From positions 1 to 34,581 of the forward strand of contig DATGMB010000073.1 in the NCBI GenBank assembly GCA_035293845.1: 34,581 bases of DNA, written 5' to 3'. The position numbers and the translations under genes are program-made. Origin of the DNA: DATGMB01 sp035293845 (GTDB lineage Bacteria; Acidobacteriota; Terriglobia; Bryobacterales; Bryobacteraceae). Shown piece after piece: positions 23,963 through 31,188 of the stretch; positions within the stretch are counted from its first letter, which is position 1; every line of letters begins with the position of its first letter. Under the pieces are notes generated by a model. The model saw only the letters and a program-made list of their open reading frames with translations, was not told where the DNA came from and ran no database searches.

Positions 23963-24325
23963 TCATGATTGGCCGCCGGCATCGACCCATTGCAGGCCGG
24001 GCGGCAGGGCGAGGCGCTCTTCCCCCGCGAGACGCGGCACGATGTGCACGCAGGCGTGGCTGCAGCCCTCCGGGGCATCGGCAAAGCCCAGATGGAATCC
24101 CTGGATGCGCATCGAGCGGCAGATGCGCGTGCGGATTTCGGTCACGATTTCCCACAGGCCCCGCTGCTCACCGGCATCCAGGGCAAACACCGTGGGGACG
24201 TGCCGCCGCGGGGCCACGATGATGTGGCAGGTGGCCGCCGGTTCCGGGTGCGGGACGGCGACGGCTTGTTCGGTAGCGATCCACGCCTCTTCCGGCGCGA
24301 TCGCGCAGTACGTGCATTCGGACAA
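23963..24325 (-). CDS. HIT-family protein with Cys in place of the nucleophile His
   Basis: The 120-aa protein has an N-terminal CxxC (C4, C7) as in zinc-containing HIT proteins, the segment ATCHIIVAPRRHVPTVFAL, and GFHLGFADAPEGCSHACVHIVPR. In the His triad HxHxHxx the middle residue is the catalytic nucleophile; here the motif reads H90-A-C92-V-H94. HIT proteins hydrolyse or transfer nucleotides from phosphoramidates, adenylates and dinucleoside polyphosphates; with Cys at this place activity may be altered or lost. The start is TTG at 24325, since no ATG fits and the CxxC follows at once. It heads the importer operon. Confidence 0.82.
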   Translation of the reverse strand: MSECTYCAIAPEEAWIATEQAVAVPHPEPAATCHIIVAPRRHVPTVFALDAGEQRGLWEIVTEIRTRICRSMRIQGFHLGFADAPEGCSHACVHIVPRLAGEERLALPPGLQWVDAGGQS

Positions 24326-24330
24326 GCCCC

Positions 24331-24379
24331 TACTATAACGCCAAACCGCCGCCGGCCGCGCCTCGGAGAGGCTATAGTA
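24331..24379. repeat. separated inverted repeat TACTATA ... TATAGTA upstream of the importer operon
   Basis: TACTATA (24331-24337) and its exact reverse complement TATAGTA (24373-24379) are 42 bases apart centre to centre, about four helical turns. They flank the gap between the HIT gene and the transglutaminase-like gene. The left arm also forms the -10-like element of the HIT gene. A regulator-binding pair is possible. Confidence 0.45.
24332..24337 (-). promoter_or_regulatory. -10-like hexamer TATAGT of the HIT/importer operon
   Basis: On the minus strand TATAGT ends 6 bases before the TTG start at 24325. No -35 consensus is seen at the usual distance. Transcription from here would be close to leaderless. 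Confidence 0.4.
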
Positions 24380-24408
24380 CGGCCGTTTGACTCTGGGGAG
24401 CGCGGCGG

Positions 24409-25488
24409 TCAGGAGATCTGACGGGCCGTGATCTCGTAACGGAAGTGGTCGGGATCCAAGCAGTCGAGACGGCCGCCGGCCGTCTCAGCCTGCGGATACA
24501 TCAGGAACGGGAGCGCCGGTCCGCTCGATCCCGGCAGCGCGACATCGTGCGCGAAGTTGTATGCCATCCAGTTCATCTCCCAGGAGCCGAATAGCCGCGC
24601 GCGGGCCTGCTTCACCATGCCGTCGTCCAGTGCGCGGTTTCCGGGAGGCTCCTCGAGCATGACCTTGCGCACGTCAGCAGGATCGGCGGGGACCCAGCCG
24701 TAGCCGCTCAAAAACACCTCCGCGCGGCAGTGTTGCGCTTTGGAAACGTTGTTTGAAGAAGCGCCGAGGCTCCGGAATCCCAGCTCCGAGCTCGCGACGC
24801 GGATGCCGTAAACATCCCGCGCCGGCAGCCCGGCCGCGCGGGCCAGGCCGACGTAGAGCGCATTCAGGTCCGCGCACTTTCCGGTCAGGTCGCCGGACTC
24901 CAGCATGAACCGGATGTCGCCGAGGCCGCAGCCGCGTGTTTTCGGGTTCCGGGCCGTGTTCTCCACGATCCACTCGTAAATCGCGCGCGCTTTAGCGGCA
25001 TCGGTGGCGGCGCCGGCGGTGATTTTGAGGGCTGTTTCCTTCACGATGCCGCCGGTCGGCAGCAGCTTGGTCGGCCTCAGGAAGTACCGCGCTTCGGCGG
25101 CGCTCAGGCTCTGCCTGCTTCGGCGTGACGAGAGGTCGACCGCCCAGTCGCGCGTCCGGACGCGGCTGGTCACGGAAACGGCCGGCCGCACCCCCGGCGG
25201 AAATTCCGCGGCGATGATCGCCAGCGCGTCCGCCTTGCTTTCGACGGTCCTGGCGGCGCCGCCGTCGCACCGAACCGTGGTGGCAAGCGTTTTCTGGTAA
25301 GGCGTTTCCCGGGTGAGCGTCGCCGGCAGCCAAATCATGGTGCGGCCGGCGGGCCTCAGCACTTCCACCTGCGTGGTTACTTCGAACGTCCGCCATTCCG
25401 CGCTCCGGGCTGGCAGACGTTCCGGGCGCGAGAGCGCAAATCCCACCGGCCCAAAGCCGGCCATTCGGAGGAAGACGCGTCGCTTCAT
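24409..25488 (-). CDS. exported transglutaminase-like domain protein
   Basis: The 359-aa protein starts MKRRVFLRMAGFGP, close to the twin-arginine consensus (RRxFLx), so Tat export is predicted. Residues ~35-150 form a beta-rich N-terminal domain as in many transglutaminase-like proteins. The core carries the triad C205 (LTGKCADLN), H253 (KAQHCRAEVFL) and D269 (WVPADPADV). Bacterial members are usually peptidases or amidases. ATG 25488 has GGAAG just upstream. It is divergent from the PEP-CTERM gene and is followed, after a gap with the dyad at 24331-24379, by the importer operon on the same strand. Confidence 0.9.
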   Translation of the reverse strand: MKRRVFLRMAGFGPVGFALSRPERLPARSAEWRTFEVTTQVEVLRPAGRTMIWLPATLTRETPYQKTLATTVRCDGGAARTVESKADALAIIAAEFPPGVRPAVSVTSRVRTRDWAVDLSSRRSRQSLSAAEARYFLRPTKLLPTGGIVKETALKITAGAATDAAKARAIYEWIVENTARNPKTRGCGLGDIRFMLESGDLTGKCADLNALYVGLARAAGLPARDVYGIRVASSELGFRSLGASSNNVSKAQHCRAEVFLSGYGWVPADPADVRKVMLEEPPGNRALDDGMVKQARARLFGSWEMNWMAYNFAHDVALPGSSGPALPFLMYPQAETAGGRLDCLDPDHFRYEITARQIS

Positions 25489-25618
25489 GGGACTTCCGGC
25501 CCGGCGGTTTGTCCCGGTTTCCGGGAGCAGCCGCTGCGGGCCTCCAGATATCTTCCAGGACACCGGAGGATGAGGTCAAGCATAGGGAAAAAGCCTATTG
25601 TGGGCGTAGCCCTTTGCT

Positions 25619-25634
25619 GGTACGTTATAGTACC
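25619..25634. promoter_or_regulatory. palindrome GGTAC-N6-GTACC at the PEP-CTERM gene start
   Basis: GGTACGTTATAGTACC has perfect 5-base arms and ends one base before the ATG at 25636. It includes a -10-like TATAGT (25626-25631) and leaves no room for a ribosome site. A repressor here would block the promoter. Confidence 0.45.
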
Positions 25635-25635
25635 T

Positions 25636-26286
25636 ATGAAACACAGACGGGAATTCCCCGGGGCCCGGCGATGCATCGGCCTGGCGTTGCCGCTGCTGCT
25701 GGTTACGGCGGCTGGGCACGCGGGTACGGTTTTCTACTCCGACTCTCTTTCCGAAACGCAGGTCGCGGGTGCGGTCACCATTCCGCTCCTGTTTCCGCAA
25801 TTCGACTCCTCGCTGGGGACGCTGGTCAGCGTCGGGCTGGAGGACTCGTTCACGCTGACGAGCCAGGCGTTCGCTACGGGCATTATGATCACAAATCCAA
25901 CACCGCCGCCGGCTTTCTTCTGCATACCGGGCGGCTCGAGCAACACCGCCACGTTTGCCGGAATCACTGGAACGCCGGAATCGGTGACAGCCAATGCTAA
26001 CGATCCGGCGTGCACCGGCATGCCGATGAGCCAATCGCAGCCGTTCGATGTCACCTCGCTGCTGACGGGCGCTGCGATATCCGGATACATCGGGACGGGC
26101 CAGGTGAGCTTCTCGGGGCAGTTCTACGGCGGCAGCGGCAATCAACAATGGGGATCCTTGACCGGCTTTTCGAAGATCACGTACACGTACAGTTCCGCCG
26201 CGCCCGAGCCGGGGACGCTGGCGCTGGCGGGGGTGGGCGCCGCCATGATCGCGGGGGCGATCCGGCGGCGCATCACCCGGCGTTAG
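25636..26286 (+). CDS. PEP-CTERM sorting domain protein
   Basis: The 216-aa product has a signal peptide (MKHRREFPGARRCIGLALPLLLVTAAGHA), a beta-rich low-complexity body with two Cys (FFCIPGG, DPACTG), and a C-terminal sorting signal: PEPGT at ~190, the hydrophobic LALAGVGAAMIAGA, then RRRITRR. Such proteins are processed by exosortase and exported to the surface or matrix. The body resembles secreted structural proteins of the group but has no identifiable enzyme motif. ATG 25636 is chosen for the signal peptide. No ribosome site is seen; see the palindrome that abuts the start. It converges with the BNR-repeat gene with no bases between the stops. Confidence 0.88.
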   Translation: MKHRREFPGARRCIGLALPLLLVTAAGHAGTVFYSDSLSETQVAGAVTIPLLFPQFDSSLGTLVSVGLEDSFTLTSQAFATGIMITNPTPPPAFFCIPGGSSNTATFAGITGTPESVTANANDPACTGMPMSQSQPFDVTSLLTGAAISGYIGTGQVSFSGQFYGGSGNQQWGSLTGFSKITYTYSSAAPEPGTLALAGVGAAMIAGAIRRRITRR

Positions 26287-29200
26287 CTACTGCGGGCGCA
26301 TCCAGATGTCTTCGAGGACATCGACGGACGACGTCAGCGTCTGGCTCCCGATGGTCAGTTTCACCATGTAGGTTCCGGGCTGGACCAGCGGGCCCTGCGC
26401 GCCAAAGCCGCCGAATCCGCCACCGCCGCCGCCTCCGAAACCGCCGCCCGCGGCCACGAAGGGGACGAGCGTGGAAGCCGCCCCGCGCCCGCCGCGTCCG
26501 CCGGCTTCGGCATTGGCCTCGGCGCCCGCCGCGCCGGCCGCTCCCTGCGCTTCAGCTCCGCCGGCAGCTTCCCCGCCGCGTCCGCCGCGTCCGCCGCGCC
26601 CGCCACCGGCCGGCGCCGGACCGCGCATGTTCCACTGGAACCGGTTCATCCCGGCCTTGATCTCCACGTCCATGGTGCTCACGACCCGGTTATTCTCCAG
26701 GAATTCGAGCTTCGCCTTGCCCATATCGGAATTTGCGTAGACGTGGATCGCGGTGCCGCCCTGCGGGTTCGTGCCCTTGAAATCGCGGTTGGTGGCGTGC
26801 CGCTGCGCCTGCGGATCGTTCTTCCACTGAATCGCCGGCCGCGGATCGAACAGCACCACGTCGCTGCCGTGGGCCTTCATCTGCTCGAGCGGCGTGATGT
26901 CGTCCGCGATGTAAATCGAGCGGCCGTGCGTGCCGATAATCAGGTCACGGTCGCGCGGATGGATGAGAATATCGTCCACCCGGACGCTGGGCAGGCCGGT
27001 CATGAACTTTTTCCAGTCGCGGCCGCCATCGAGCGTCACGTAGAGGCCGAATTCGGTGCCCACGAAGAGCAGATTGGGGTTGTCGTAATCCTCGCGAAGC
27101 GCGTTGACCGGGCCTTCGGCGGGGAGATTGCCGACGACGCTCGTCCACGTCTTGCCGAAATCGGTGGTCTTGAAGAGATAGGGTTTCCAGTCGTCGTTGC
27201 GGTGGTTATCGATCGCCACGTAGGCCGTGCCCGGATCGAAATGCGAGGGTTCGATGCGGGAGATGTGGGTGTAGCCCTTGGGCGCGCCGGAGACGTTGCC
27301 GATCACGTTGGTGAACGTCTCGCCGCCGTCCAGGCTGAGCTGCAGGTTGCCGTCCTCGGTGCCCACCCAGATCACGCCCGGCCGCGAAGGAGATTCGCGC
27401 ACCTGCGTGGCCGTGGAACTGGCGGCGTAGCCGTCATGCTTTTCCGCCATAGGCTTATCGCCCGGCACGCCCATGATCGGCATATCCGGCGACCAGCGGT
27501 TGATGTTCTTGGTGAGATCCTGCTTGTTCATCCACCAGGTGTCGCCGCGGTTGGTGGACTTGAAGAAGTACTGCGCGGCCATGTAGATGACCGACGGGTT
27601 GTGCGGCGAAATCTCGATGGGCGCGTTCCAGTAGAAGCGGAATTGCTCGGGATGCTCCGGCGCGTTGACCACGTTGGGCGGGCCGCCCCGGCCGCCGAAC
27701 CCGCCGCGTCCGGCTCCGGCCGCGGCTTCCGCGCCCGCCGGCGGATTCGTCCCGCCCGCGGCCGGCGGCGTTCCGGCCGCGGCCTGCTCCCCGCCGCGTC
27801 CTGCCGCGCCGCCGCGTCCCGCCTGCTGCCCGGCGTTCGGCCGGATACTCTTCTGCGTGCCGGCGCGCAGGTCGTGGCGGCTCATATTGCCGTCCTGCGA
27901 CTCGGCGTAGACGATGGCCCAATCGGTCGGATCCTGGCGCGTATAGAAGCCGTCGCCGCCCGCCACGGTGAACCAGTCGGTGTTCACCGGGCCGGTCGAG
28001 GAACGCAGCGCGCTCGGCCCGCACCAGGCGTTGTTGTCCTGCAAGCCGCCGCAGACGTAATACGGCCGGCGCATATCCGCCGAAACCTGGTAGAACTGGC
28101 CGACCGCGATATCGCTGTGGTAATCCCAGGTGTGGCCGCCGTCATAGCTGGCATCGAGGCCGCCGTCATGCCCCACCCAGACCACGCGCGGGTCCTTGGG
28201 ATTGATCCAGAAGGCGTGGTAATCGGTGTGGGAGCCGTTGACGGGCGTCCACGTCTTGCCGCCGTCCATCGACATTTCCGCCGGATTGCCGCCCACGAAG
28301 AGTTTCTGATCGTTGGTGGGATCGACGCGGATCTGGCTGAAATACATGGGCCGCTGGTCCTGGTTGCTCATGAACGTCCAGGTCTTGCCGCCGTCGTCGG
28401 AGCGGAAAACGCCGGACTTGTTGGGGTCGGGAGGCCCGGGGGGAAGACCGTCGCGCCTGCCGCCGAATCCGCCCGCTTCCGCGCCCGCGCCGCCGCGTCC
28501 GCCGGCTACCCCGCGGCCGCCCGCGGGATTGGCGCCGCCCGGAGCCGCGGCTTCCATGGCGGCCGATTCGCCGCCCTGGCCGCGGCCGCCGCGCGCCGGT
28601 CCGCCGTCATCGGCCGTGCCGCCGCCGGTCCCGCCGCTCGCGCCCGCTTCCACCTGCGCGTAGATGATCTTCGGATTGGCGCGGAAGACCGCGATGGCGA
28701 TGCGGCCGTAGATGCCGTCCTTGGGCTGGGGCCAGCCGGGGCCGTTGAGCTTGGTCCAGGTTTCGCCGGCGTCGGTGGACTTCCACAACGCCGAGCCCGG
28801 CCCGCCGCCGTTGAATCCCCACCAGGTGCGCCGCCGCTGGTAGGACGCCGCGTAAATGATCTTGGGATTCGACGGATCGATCGCCAGGTCGGTGAACCCG
28901 GTGTTCTCGTCGATGAACTTCATGTTCTTCCAGGTGGCGCCTCCATCCGTCGATTTATACAGGCCGCGCTCCCGGTTGGGCCCGAAGAGGTGGCCCAGCA
29001 CCGCCACGTAAACGATTTTCGGGTTGGTGGGGTCGACCGCGATGCGCGCGATGGTCTGGCTGTTCTCCAGGCCGAGGTGTTTCCACGTCTTGCCGCCATC
29101 GGTGGTGCCCCACACGCCATTGCCGATCGAGGAGCTCTGCCGGTTGTTGGCCTCGCCCGTACCCACGTAAACGACGTTCGGATCGGAAGGCGCGATGCCG

Positions 29201-29511
29201 ATGGCCCCGATCGACTCATTCGGCATCTCGTCGAATTGCGACTTCCAGTGGTTGCCGCCGTCGGTCGATTTCCACAGTCCGCCGGTGGCGAAGCCGACGT
29301 AAATGGTGAACGGGTCCTTCTCGGCGCCCTGGATATCGTCGACGCGGCCCATCATCACGGCCGGCCCGATCGAGCGGAACTGGAACCCGCGCAGAACCGG
29401 ATCGTTCGAGGGGTTGACCGGCGGTTCGGGCGGCTCGACAGGCCCACGGCCCTGGCCGAATGCCAGACCGGCGGCGCAAACACAGCCTGCGAAAAGCAGG
29501 GGTAGACGCAT
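26287..29511 (-). CDS. large secreted BNR/VPS10-like repeat protein (beta-propeller)
   Basis: The 1074-aa product has a signal peptide (MRLPLLFAGCVCAAGLAFG) and many Asp-box repeats of the sortilin/BNR type (STDGGNHWKS, TTDGGKTWKH, STDGGATWKN, STDAGETWTK, SDDGGKTWTF, TTDFGKTWTS, TLDGGRDWKK), each ending a beta-blade, so one or two propellers are expected. Three Gly/Ala/Arg-rich insertions lie at ~287-362, ~557-614 and ~964-1039. These proteins are often labelled glycosyl hydrolase, but no sialidase catalytic set is seen. Function is unknown; binding or degradation of a polymer outside the cell is plausible. AAGGAGG 7 bases before the ATG decides the start. Confidence 0.9.
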   Translation of the reverse strand: MRLPLLFAGCVCAAGLAFGQGRGPVEPPEPPVNPSNDPVLRGFQFRSIGPAVMMGRVDDIQGAEKDPFTIYVGFATGGLWKSTDGGNHWKSQFDEMPNESIGAIGIAPSDPNVVYVGTGEANNRQSSSIGNGVWGTTDGGKTWKHLGLENSQTIARIAVDPTNPKIVYVAVLGHLFGPNRERGLYKSTDGGATWKNMKFIDENTGFTDLAIDPSNPKIIYAASYQRRRTWWGFNGGGPGSALWKSTDAGETWTKLNGPGWPQPKDGIYGRIAIAVFRANPKIIYAQVEAGASGGTGGGTADDGGPARGGRGQGGESAAMEAAAPGGANPAGGRGVAGGRGGAGAEAGGFGGRRDGLPPGPPDPNKSGVFRSDDGGKTWTFMSNQDQRPMYFSQIRVDPTNDQKLFVGGNPAEMSMDGGKTWTPVNGSHTDYHAFWINPKDPRVVWVGHDGGLDASYDGGHTWDYHSDIAVGQFYQVSADMRRPYYVCGGLQDNNAWCGPSALRSSTGPVNTDWFTVAGGDGFYTRQDPTDWAIVYAESQDGNMSRHDLRAGTQKSIRPNAGQQAGRGGAAGRGGEQAAAGTPPAAGGTNPPAGAEAAAGAGRGGFGGRGGPPNVVNAPEHPEQFRFYWNAPIEISPHNPSVIYMAAQYFFKSTNRGDTWWMNKQDLTKNINRWSPDMPIMGVPGDKPMAEKHDGYAASSTATQVRESPSRPGVIWVGTEDGNLQLSLDGGETFTNVIGNVSGAPKGYTHISRIEPSHFDPGTAYVAIDNHRNDDWKPYLFKTTDFGKTWTSVVGNLPAEGPVNALREDYDNPNLLFVGTEFGLYVTLDGGRDWKKFMTGLPSVRVDDILIHPRDRDLIIGTHGRSIYIADDITPLEQMKAHGSDVVLFDPRPAIQWKNDPQAQRHATNRDFKGTNPQGGTAIHVYANSDMGKAKLEFLENNRVVSTMDVEIKAGMNRFQWNMRGPAPAGGGRGGRGGRGGEAAGGAEAQGAAGAAGAEANAEAGGRGGRGAASTLVPFVAAGGGFGGGGGGGFGGFGAQGPLVQPGTYMVKLTIGSQTLTSSVDVLEDIWMRPQ

Positions 29512-29518
29512 GCGTACT

Positions 29519-29525
29519 CCTCCTT
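29519..29525 (-). promoter_or_regulatory. strong Shine-Dalgarno sequence of the BNR-repeat gene
   Basis: AAGGAGG on the minus strand, 7 bases before the ATG at 29511. It rules out the longer in-frame extension to 29709. Confidence 0.8.
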
Positions 29526-29564
29526 GAAGGAGCGTATGGCGTACGGCAGGGGAGAAATGTAACA

Positions 29565-29593
29565 GGGGATCGGGGATCAGGGATCGGGGATCG
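29565..29593 (+). repeat. G-rich repeat (GGGGATC-like, four copies), possible G-quadruplex
   Basis: Four (G)GGGATC units in a row, giving four G3-4 tracts on the plus strand. It lies between the BNR-repeat gene and mtnA. Its unit differs by one base from that of the repeat at 7599-7632, which suggests a dispersed simple repeat of this genome. Confidence 0.7.
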
Positions 29594-29626
29594 GTGGCCG
29601 CGGCGTTGCTAACATAGACCTTTCTC

Positions 29627-30652
29627 ATGGTGGAAACCATTCTGTGGACGGACGAAGGCGTCGTCATGATCGACCAGACGCGCCTGCCGCTCGAAGAAAA
29701 ATACGTCACCTGCCGGGATTATCGCGAGGTCGCGAAGGCGATCCGGGAGATGGTGATCCGGGGCGCGCCGGCCATCGGCGTGGCGGCGGCGATGGGGGTG
29801 GCGCTGGGGGTCGAGCAGGCCGACGCGGCGGACCTCGACCGCGAGTTCGAAACCATTTGCAACACCCTGGCCGCAACCCGCCCGACCGCGGTCAACCTGT
29901 TCTGGGCGATCGACCGCATGAAGCGGCTGTACGCCGGGCTGCGCGGCCAGCCGGTGGACGCCATTCGCCGGCGGCTGACCGAAGAGGCCAGGGTCATGCG
30001 CGAGGAGGATATCGCGATCTGCCGGGCGATCGGCAGCCACGGCGCGGCGCTGGTGCCGGACGGCCGGACGGTCCTCACGCATTGCAACGCCGGCGCACTG
30101 GCCACGGCCGGCTACGGCACCGCGCTGGGAGTGATCCGCGCGGCCGTGGAATCCGGCAAGCGCATCGATGTTTTCGCCGATGAGACGCGTCCCTTTCTGC
30201 AGGGCGCGCGGCTGACCGTCTGGGAGCTGCAGCAGGATGGCATTCCGACCACGCTGATTACGGACAACATGGCCGGACATTTCCTGAAATCCGGCCGCAT
30301 CGGCTGCGTGGTGGTGGGGGCGGACCGCATCGCCGCCAACGGCGACGTGGCGAATAAGGTCGGGACGTATTCGGTGGCGGTGCTGGCCAAAGAGAACGGC
30401 GTGCCGTTCTTCGTGGCGGCTCCGGTTTCAACGCTCGATCTGACGCTCCCTTCGGGGGACGGCATCCCGATCGAGCAGCGCGCGGCCGAGGAGGTGACGC
30501 ACGTGTTCGGCCGTCCGGTAGCGCCGGCCGGGACGTGCGTCGAGAATCCCGCGTTCGATGTGACGCCGGCGCGGTACGTGAGCGCGATCATCACGGAGAA
30601 GGGCGTGGCGCGGGCGCCCTACGAGGAGAACCTGCGGGCGCTCGCAGGTTAA
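29627..30652 (+). CDS. mtnA: S-methyl-5-thioribose-1-phosphate isomerase
   Basis: The 341-aa protein is a clear MtnA, converting methylthioribose-1-phosphate to methylthioribulose-1-phosphate in the methionine salvage pathway. It shows RGAPAIG (45-51), the catalytic C153 in THCNAGALATAGYGTALG, DETRPFLQGARLT, and the catalytic D233 in VGADRIAANGDVANKVGTY. The related eIF2B-alpha proteins lack this Cys/Asp set. The length is normal for the family. No other salvage gene is in the window. It may be transcribed with the thioredoxin-like gene 25 bases downstream. Confidence 0.96.
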   Translation: MVETILWTDEGVVMIDQTRLPLEEKYVTCRDYREVAKAIREMVIRGAPAIGVAAAMGVALGVEQADAADLDREFETICNTLAATRPTAVNLFWAIDRMKRLYAGLRGQPVDAIRRRLTEEARVMREEDIAICRAIGSHGAALVPDGRTVLTHCNAGALATAGYGTALGVIRAAVESGKRIDVFADETRPFLQGARLTVWELQQDGIPTTLITDNMAGHFLKSGRIGCVVVGADRIAANGDVANKVGTYSVAVLAKENGVPFFVAAPVSTLDLTLPSGDGIPIEQRAAEEVTHVFGRPVAPAGTCVENPAFDVTPARYVSAIITEKGVARAPYEENLRALAG

Positions 30653-30677
30653 ATCCCGCATGTTAAATTGAGAAGCA

Positions 30678-31178
30678 ATGCGAACCTTCCTCGCCATTTT
30701 GCTGTGTGCCGCCGGCATATTGTCCGCCGCCGATGGCCCCCGCCGCGCGCCCGGCTTCGCGCTGCCGGATTCCCACATGGAGATCCACGACCTGTACGAT
30801 TACCGCGGCAAGCCGGTCATTCTCGAATTCATGCAGACCACCTGCCCGCACTGCGCCGCGTTTGTGGAAGTCCTGAAGAAAGTGCAGGCGAAGTACGGCG
30901 ATAAGGTCGCCATTCTGGCGATCGCCAATCCGCCGGACACCATCAAGACGGTTGGCCAATTCATCGAGGGGCACCAGATTAGCTACCCCATCCTGTTCGA
31001 TTCCGGGCAGGCCGCCTATTCCTACGTGAAGACGGGCCGGTTCGACCTGCCGCAGGTATATCTCATCGACCCCAAGGGCATGATCTACGAGCACATCGAA
31101 TACAGCCTGCTGACCCGCGAGTTGTTCGAAGGCAACGGCCTGCTCAACGAAATCGACAAAATGCTGATGAAGAAGTAG
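30678..31178 (+). CDS. exported thioredoxin-like (TlpA/AhpC-type) protein
   Basis: The 166-aa protein has a signal peptide (MRTFLAILLCAAGILSA) and a thioredoxin fold: APGFALPD, PVILEFMQTTCPHCAAF with the redox pair C56-P-H-C59, and the cis-Pro at P125 (DLPQVYLID). The CPHC centre is like DsbA and some TlpA-type proteins and is more oxidising than CGPC. A role in thiol exchange of exported proteins is inferred; the partner is not encoded nearby. The MFS gene starts 10 bases after the stop. Confidence 0.9.
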   Translation: MRTFLAILLCAAGILSAADGPRRAPGFALPDSHMEIHDLYDYRGKPVILEFMQTTCPHCAAFVEVLKKVQAKYGDKVAILAIANPPDTIKTVGQFIEGHQISYPILFDSGQAAYSYVKTGRFDLPQVYLIDPKGMIYEHIEYSLLTRELFEGNGLLNEIDKMLMKK

Positions 31179-31188
31179 GAACCCGGGC

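Noticed and set aside
26743..29505. Open plus-strand frame of 920 codons opposite the BNR-repeat gene
   Set aside because: It is fully antisense to a gene with clear family repeats and signal peptide. Its product is low in structure and rich in Arg/Ala/Val, as expected from GC-rich shadow frames.
26287..29511. Sialidase or other glycosidase assignment
   Set aside because: Asp-box repeats alone mark a propeller fold; the Arg triad and Tyr/Glu pair of sialidases could not be identified.
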